Below, piece after piece: positions 6,784 to 10,463 of a stretch of DNA of 10,463 bases; position 1 is the stretch's first letter, and each line of letters begins with the position of its first letter. Origin of the DNA: an uncultured Chlorobiales bacterium (GTDB taxonomy: Bacteria; Bacteroidota; Chlorobiia; Chlorobiales; Thermochlorobacteraceae); assembly GCA_937959145.1 (NCBI GenBank), contig CALGMC010000092.1:1-10463 (forward strand). Direction: 5' to 3'. The position numbers were made by a program, and so were the translations under genes. The notes beneath the pieces are model-generated. The model was given only the letters and a program-made list of their open reading frames with translations. It was not told the origin of the DNA and searched no databases.

Positions 6784-7698
6784 AATGAAAATGCCGTAGC
6801 CAACGACCATGAACAGTCCGCCCAGCGTGGCAACGCCAATCGCTTGCGACATCGCAGGTTGATACTGCGAAAGGTCATGATAATTGCGAGCAAGTGAGAC
6901 CATTTTGAAAGACATTGGCGCAGTGAGCAACGCCAAAAGCGACCACACAGGCAAAAAGCCGAATGAGACACTGCCAATCAAAAAGAGATATGCAAGTGCA
7001 GTAATGACGGTTAGGATTTGCACGGCGCGCGCTTGTCCTAACTTGACGGGCATGGTGAATTTGTTGTTCTTCACATCATCGTTGTGGTCAAAGATGTTGC
7101 TGACAATTCCGACATTCATCACGAAAATGCCAACTGGAATGGAAGCCAAAATAGGCGACCAATTAAACGACTGTGTAAGCACAAAATAAACGCCGAAGAC
7201 AAGCATCGGACCGAATGCAAAGAAGAGCGAACTTTCGCCTAAGCCGCGAAAATTAAGTCGCAACGGTGGCGAAGTATAAAACAAGACGAAGAACGCGCCG
7301 ATGGCGGTGAGCATCAATATCGGCATGCCGACGGCAAACAGAATGTACAAGCCCGACGCAAGTGCCAACGCAATACAGATGAGAAACGCGACAAACACTT
7401 GCTTGTCCGTAATGAGTCCGCGAACAAGTGGGCTGTCGTGAAATTGTTGGTCTTTGTTGGCGAAGTTGCCGTTTTTGTAATCGAAGTAATCATCGATGAA
7501 ATCGGCGGCGGTGTGTGCGGCGATAATGCCCAAGAAAGCGATAGAGAAAAGCGTCCAATCAAATGAGCCATGAGCAAAGGCGATAATGCCGCCCAACATG
7601 GCGGGAATTGCACTGGTGACAAGGAAAGGCGCGCGTGCCGCTTTAACCCAAATACCGATTTGTTCGGCGAGCGTGAACTGTTTTGCAGAGGCGTTCAT
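6772..7698 (-). CDS. UbiA-family prenyltransferase, MenA-like, third of three consecutive paralogues
   Basis: This 308-residue integral membrane protein has about eight or nine hydrophobic segments. UbiA enzymes join an isoprenoid diphosphate to an aromatic or other acceptor, using Mg2+ held by two aspartate-rich motifs. The first motif is DFIDDYFDYKNG (66-77), equivalent to NLxNDYxD of MenA but with Asp replacing both Asn residues. The second is SNIFDHNDDVKNNKFTMPVK (200-219), with Asp204 and Asp208 placed as in MenA's NLRDxxxD. The conserved loops LVRGLITDKQ (91-100) and YTSPPLRLNFRGLGE (141-155) are present. The active site therefore looks complete, but the acceptor is uncertain: a quinone precursor is most likely given the MenA-like motifs. 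A good Shine-Dalgarno site (AGGAG, 7712-7708) stands 9 nt before the ATG. The gene follows the degenerate paralogue by 30 bp and precedes tetR by 43 bp, suggesting it closes the operon. Confidence 0.85.
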   Translation of the reverse strand: MNASAKQFTLAEQIGIWVKAARAPFLVTSAIPAMLGGIIAFAHGSFDWTLFSIAFLGIIAAHTAADFIDDYFDYKNGNFANKDQQFHDSPLVRGLITDKQVFVAFLICIALALASGLYILFAVGMPILMLTAIGAFFVLFYTSPPLRLNFRGLGESSLFFAFGPMLVFGVYFVLTQSFNWSPILASIPVGIFVMNVGIVSNIFDHNDDVKNNKFTMPVKLGQARAVQILTVITALAYLFLIGSVSFGFLPVWSLLALLTAPMSFKMVSLARNYHDLSQYQPAMSQAIGVATLGGLFMVVGYGIFILTQ

Positions 7699-7707
7699 GT
7701 GTCGATA

Positions 7708-7712
7708 CTCCT
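7708..7712 (-). promoter_or_regulatory. Ribosome binding site for the prenyltransferase starting at 7698
   Basis: AGGAG on the minus strand lies 9 nt before the ATG. It supports that start and indicates independent translation initiation inside the operon. Confidence 0.6.
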
Positions 7713-7728
7713 ACTGTTTGAAGGTTGA

Positions 7729-8700
7729 TTATGAAAGTAAAAATCCAAGACTGGTTAGCACTCCGAAACTGATGAGCGTTGTAATCGAGCGCACGGTTGC
7801 CCAAAGGTATTCGTGCACTTCGCTTCGATTGGCTTCAACCGTTTTGACAACCGATAGCGCAAACGGTGCAGAAAGCAAGCCTAAAAGTGTGAGCACGGGC
7901 AAGACTTGAAGCGCGACGCCAACGATTAAACTTGCATAACCCGCAATCAAGAGCGACTTGATGACCGTGTTGTTGAGCTTGATAACAAACGCATTCCCCG
8001 CTTCCTCGCGAATTTCATAGCGTGCACCTTTGAGGTAAGCGACAACCGTTACGAAACAAGCGATAGGAATTGACATGGCAAGCGTTGTAAAATCGAGTGA
8101 AGGATTGAGCGCATAATACGCGCCCATCATTGAGAGCGGTCCGAAGGTGATGAAGATGACGACCTCCTTGTATCCGCGTAGCATCAACGGCGTGAAGAAA
8201 ATCGCGACCAAGCCGCCCAAAATCGCGAAGAGCAAAATCTCAAAGCCGATTTTATAGACGAAGTATCCGCCGATGATGGCGTCAATCACAAGACACAAAA
8301 TGCCTGCTGTGAGCGTCTTTTCATCTTTGAAGATTTTATCGGCAAAAAAGGGTCGCCAACCTGCAAAAATTTTGGTATGCGCGTCGCGTTGGTCGGTATG
8401 GAAATTTGTGCCGTAGTAGTAAAGATAATCGCCGCCCGCTTGACCTATGAAAAGTCCAAGCGCAACAAGCGTAAAAGACAAAGCATCAAAATATCCTTGA
8501 TGAGCGGCAATCGCACCCACAACCATTGCAGGAATCACCGAAGCACTGAACAGCAAAACCTTAATCACACGAATGGCTTTCTCGCGTTCAGGCGAAAGGG
8601 TGAGCGTAGGCGAGGCGACTGACGGTGTCGCAACTTGATACGACATCGAAGCATCGCCGTTGAAAACGCCCTCACTTTGAGCAGTCGAACGAACTGACAT
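7729..8700 (-). CDS. UbiA-like membrane protein lacking both aspartate-rich catalytic motifs
   Basis: This 323-residue multi-spanning membrane protein aligns by eye with the two flanking UbiA paralogues over its whole hydrophobic core: ASVIPAMVVGAIAAHQGYF near the start, FGPLSMMGAYYALNPSLDFT and SIPIACFV in the middle, and a similar C-terminal half. Where MenA has NDYxD it reads GDYLY (about 90-94), keeping one Asp but losing the Asn and the second Asp. Where MenA has NLRDxxxD it reads LKGARYEIR (223-231), with no Asp. The P-P-L-x-L-x-x-R-G loop is reduced to TPLMLRGYKE. The N-terminus has an extra stretch of about 35 residues rich in Ser/Thr/Pro. The ATG at 8700 was chosen; a GTG two codons earlier (8706) and an ATG at 8646 are alternatives. 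The frame is intact over 970 bp, so it is not decaying DNA. It may be a non-catalytic partner of its neighbours or an enzyme with changed chemistry. Confidence 0.8.
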   Translation of the reverse strand: MSVRSTAQSEGVFNGDASMSYQVATPSVASPTLTLSPEREKAIRVIKVLLFSASVIPAMVVGAIAAHQGYFDALSFTLVALGLFIGQAGGDYLYYYGTNFHTDQRDAHTKIFAGWRPFFADKIFKDEKTLTAGILCLVIDAIIGGYFVYKIGFEILLFAILGGLVAIFFTPLMLRGYKEVVIFITFGPLSMMGAYYALNPSLDFTTLAMSIPIACFVTVVAYLKGARYEIREEAGNAFVIKLNNTVIKSLLIAGYASLIVGVALQVLPVLTLLGLLSAPFALSVVKTVEANRSEVHEYLWATVRSITTLISFGVLTSLGFLLS

Positions 8701-8727
8701 ATTCACGAAAGATTGAGTTAGAAAAAA

Positions 8728-9105
8728 TTAGGCTACTGAAGAAGACAAACGCATCTTCGTCGGAGTTGGCGTAACGCCCCACTGCTCGGCAAGATGTGGC
8801 GGAAAGTCAATGCGATAGCCAAACTCGTCGACGTGATAATCCCACTGCCGAATCGTGAAATTGCGAATCCCCATTGTGTAAAACGGGTCGGTCTTTAAGA
8901 CTTCTTCGAGAGCCTCTTTGCTTTCTGCTTTCACGATGCAAAGCCCATCGTCAAATGCGCCTTGTTCGTTAATGAAAGGACCAGCGGCGACGAACATGCC
9001 TTTTGGGATATTTTCCAACATCCATTTGATATGTTCGCCTGCGTGAATCATCACATCTTGAGCGCGACCTTCATTGCAGGTCATTTGAACCACGAAGTAT
9101 TTCAT
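8728..9105 (-). CDS. YCII-domain (YciI-like) protein
   Basis: This 125-residue cytoplasmic protein has a YCII domain, a ferredoxin-like alpha/beta fold that usually dimerises. Residues 1-8 (MKYFVVQM) form the first strand. His25 in GEHIKWMLENIPKGMFVAAG (23-42) followed by PF matches the conserved H...G.xxxAGP pattern, and TDPFYTMGIRNFTIRQW (72-88) matches the family's DPF...gl....i..W end. The last roughly 30 residues (DEFGYRIDFPPHLAEQWGV and a Thr/Ser tail) extend beyond the domain. YCII proteins have a putative His/Asp active site; in most cases no reaction is known, though some relatives act in chlorinated-aromatic and pigment pathways. The ATG at 9105 was chosen because the domain's first strand begins there; a TTG extension to 9144 would overlap the upstream gene. 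Lying between two prenyltransferase genes with 13- and 27-bp gaps, it probably belongs to the same pathway. Confidence 0.83.
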   Translation of the reverse strand: MKYFVVQMTCNEGRAQDVMIHAGEHIKWMLENIPKGMFVAAGPFINEQGAFDDGLCIVKAESKEALEEVLKTDPFYTMGIRNFTIRQWDYHVDEFGYRIDFPPHLAEQWGVTPTPTKMRLSSSVA

Positions 9106-9118
9106 CTTTGGAGAGAGT

Positions 9119-10066
9119 TTAGAATTGAATGAAAATTCCAACAATTAAACCAACAATCATCAGCGCGCCGAATTGTGCGTGTAGTTGAGCGGCGCGAGCC
9201 ACAATCATGGGGTCGACATTCGGTTGCTCCATCGCTTGAACTTCTTTGGAAAGTTTAATTGCGGCAGGCAGAGCCAACAGCGCGAGCAACACAAACGGCG
9301 TGAGTTTTGCGAAAAGCACGAGAAGCACCAGCGCAACAAATGCGCCAAACGAAAGCACATAGTGGAACTTCTTCGCGCCGTTTTCGCCGAGCCAAATCGC
9401 GAGCGTAGAAATCTGTGCTTTGCGGTCGGCGGGAATGTCGCGCAGATTATTGACGTGCAGAATATCATCGACGAGCAATCCAATCGGAATTGAGTAGAGA
9501 ATCGGAAGCCACGAGAACTCTTTTGTTTGCACAAAGTATGCGCCGAAGACCATCAGCGTAGCAAACGAAAGAATGACTTGCAGGTCGCCCATTCCGCGAT
9601 ATTTCAAGGAGAGCGGCGGAGCGGTGTAGAAGTAAGCCGAGAGCGCGCCGAAGGCAACAAGGTAAATCAAAACATGAGCCTGCTCTTTGGCATCGATGAT
9701 GAAGTAAATGCCAATCGCAAGCGCAACGAGAAACGCAACGACGGCTCCGAAGGCAACTTGTTTCGGCGTCAAAGCACCTTGAACGAGAATGTTAAGCGCG
9801 CCGAAATTGTCTTTGTTGTCTAATCCCGTTTTGTGGTCGTAATAGTCATTAACGAGATTCGTTACGATGTGAATCGCAACGCACCCCAAAATGCACAGCA
9901 CGAAATTCAAGATGCTGAACTCGAAATTGACAAGTCCTTGTGCGCGCATCGTGAGCGCAATGACGCCGCCCATCACGGCAGGAATCACTGATGCAGTGAA
10001 GGAATACGGACGAAACGCAATCCACCACGTTTGAGCGGACGGCTTCGGTTGAACGGTAAGTTCCAT
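9119..10066 (-). CDS. menA: UbiA-family prenyltransferase, probable 1,4-dihydroxy-2-naphthoate polyprenyltransferase (MenA-like)
   Basis: This 315-residue membrane protein has about eight or nine hydrophobic segments and both UbiA active-site motifs in MenA form: TNLVNDYYDHKTGLDNKD (69-86; Asn73, Asp74, Asp77) and HVNNLRDIPADRKAQISTLA (204-223; Asp210, Asp214). It also has LVQGALTPKQ (94-103) and YTAPPLSLKYRGMGD (147-161), which line the substrate cavity in this family. MenA attaches a polyprenyl chain to dihydroxynaphthoate to make demethylmenaquinone in the inner membrane. The usual G-K-x-T after the second motif is replaced by Q-I-S-T, so another aromatic acceptor remains possible, and two paralogues follow in the same operon. 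The start is supported by a strong GGAGG 9 nt upstream. It lies 19 bp after the FMN-binding-fold gene and 13 bp before the YCII gene. UbiA-family membership is certain; the MenA assignment is moderate. Confidence 0.82.
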   Translation of the reverse strand: MELTVQPKPSAQTWWIAFRPYSFTASVIPAVMGGVIALTMRAQGLVNFEFSILNFVLCILGCVAIHIVTNLVNDYYDHKTGLDNKDNFGALNILVQGALTPKQVAFGAVVAFLVALAIGIYFIIDAKEQAHVLIYLVAFGALSAYFYTAPPLSLKYRGMGDLQVILSFATLMVFGAYFVQTKEFSWLPILYSIPIGLLVDDILHVNNLRDIPADRKAQISTLAIWLGENGAKKFHYVLSFGAFVALVLLVLFAKLTPFVLLALLALPAAIKLSKEVQAMEQPNVDPMIVARAAQLHAQFGALMIVGLIVGIFIQF

Positions 10067-10075
10067 TGCTTTTTA

Positions 10076-10080
10076 CCTCC
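10076..10080 (-). promoter_or_regulatory. Strong ribosome binding site for the MenA-like gene
   Basis: GGAGG on the minus strand, 9 nt before the ATG at 10066. It fixes that start and is the best Shine-Dalgarno match in the window. Confidence 0.7.
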
Positions 10081-10085
10081 AAGTG

Positions 10086-10463
10086 TTAAGCGTTGATAAG
10101 AGATGTGTCTAAAACTTTTGCAGGAAACCACTGCCGCGAAAGGGAACTGACGAACCACTTTTGAACATCAAGTCGCACAGGTGTGCAAGGCGTGTAGGTT
10201 TGATACCAAGGCATTTTTGCCACAAGCAACCCACGCACACGTGCTTCTTCGGAATCGGGGAGAAGTGTGGCGACGAACTCTGCTTGAAGAAAATCTTTCA
10301 TGGCGTCGTTTTGAGAGATGAGCAACGCGCCTTTGGGATTGACTTTCAGATTGGCAAGCGTTTTGCCTGACTTTTCAAGCAAGAGGTAAATCGTGAGGTC
10401 TTCGGAGGCGAAGTATGCGCCCAGAATCCAAGGCGAGTATTCGCCGCCCGTTGTGGCAAGGCT
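10086..10463 (-). CDS. Pyridoxamine 5'-phosphate oxidase-like FMN-binding split-barrel protein, 5'-truncated by the window edge
   Basis: The frame is open from the right edge of the window and gives 125 residues to a TAA stop, so the true start lies outside. The visible part begins SLATTGGEYSPWILGAYFAS, then DLTIYLLLEKSGKTLANLKV and NPKGALLIS. This is the PNPOx-like split-barrel pattern: a strand SLAT followed by a substrate-facing P-W, a second strand of the Y-F-A-x-x-D-L-x-I-Y type, a K...T..NL.xNP segment, then a strand ending in S. FVATLLPDSEEARVRGLLVA and the C-terminal WFPAKVLD complete the barrel. Such proteins bind FMN, F420 or haem and are often small oxidoreductases of unknown substrate, so true PNPOx activity is not implied. 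The gene ends 19 bp before the MenA-like gene and so appears to be cotranscribed with the prenyltransferases; a redox step in that pathway is possible but inferred. Confidence 0.75.
   Translation of the reverse strand, partial: SLATTGGEYSPWILGAYFASEDLTIYLLLEKSGKTLANLKVNPKGALLISQNDAMKDFLQAEFVATLLPDSEEARVRGLLVAKMPWYQTYTPCTPVRLDVQKWFVSSLSRQWFPAKVLDTSLINA

Overview
This window holds ten protein-coding genes, all on the minus strand and tightly packed. No intergenic gap exceeds about 110 bp and no RNA gene, CRISPR array or transposase was seen. The genes at the two ends run off the window. Several features point to the Bacteroidota/Chlorobiota (FCB) group, perhaps a Chloroherpeton-like member: a TonB-dependent receptor with an N-terminal carboxypeptidase-regulatory-like domain, MenA-like quinone enzymes, frequent lack of Shine-Dalgarno sites, and a dispersed palindrome of the GTCATTCTGA type. 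This placement is inferred from gene content and is not proven.

In the direction of transcription (right to left), the first block (10463 to 6772) encodes a FMN-binding split-barrel (PNPOx-like) protein, a MenA-like UbiA prenyltransferase, a YCII-domain protein, a second UbiA homologue whose aspartate motifs have decayed, and a third UbiA homologue with intact motifs. Gaps of 13 to 30 bp suggest one operon. Three consecutive UbiA paralogues, one apparently non-catalytic, are the most unusual part of the window. A quinone or other prenylated-lipid pathway is the natural guess, but the substrate cannot be read from the sequence.

The second block (6728 to 3601) is a TetR-family regulator whose stop codon overlaps the start of a TonB-dependent outer-membrane receptor (ATGA overlap). 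A possible promoter with a palindrome in its spacer lies just upstream of tetR, so this pair may be an autoregulated uptake unit that is also read through from the UbiA operon.

The third block (3583 to 1) begins with a dispersed palindromic repeat between the receptor and an MFS transporter. It continues with the MFS gene, a 63-bp imperfect inverted repeat that fills most of the gap to a stand-alone maltokinase, and a ComF-family phosphoribosyltransferase-like gene that starts inside the maltokinase stop codon (ATGA). The maltokinase suggests alpha-glucan/trehalose metabolism. The MFS substrate is unknown.
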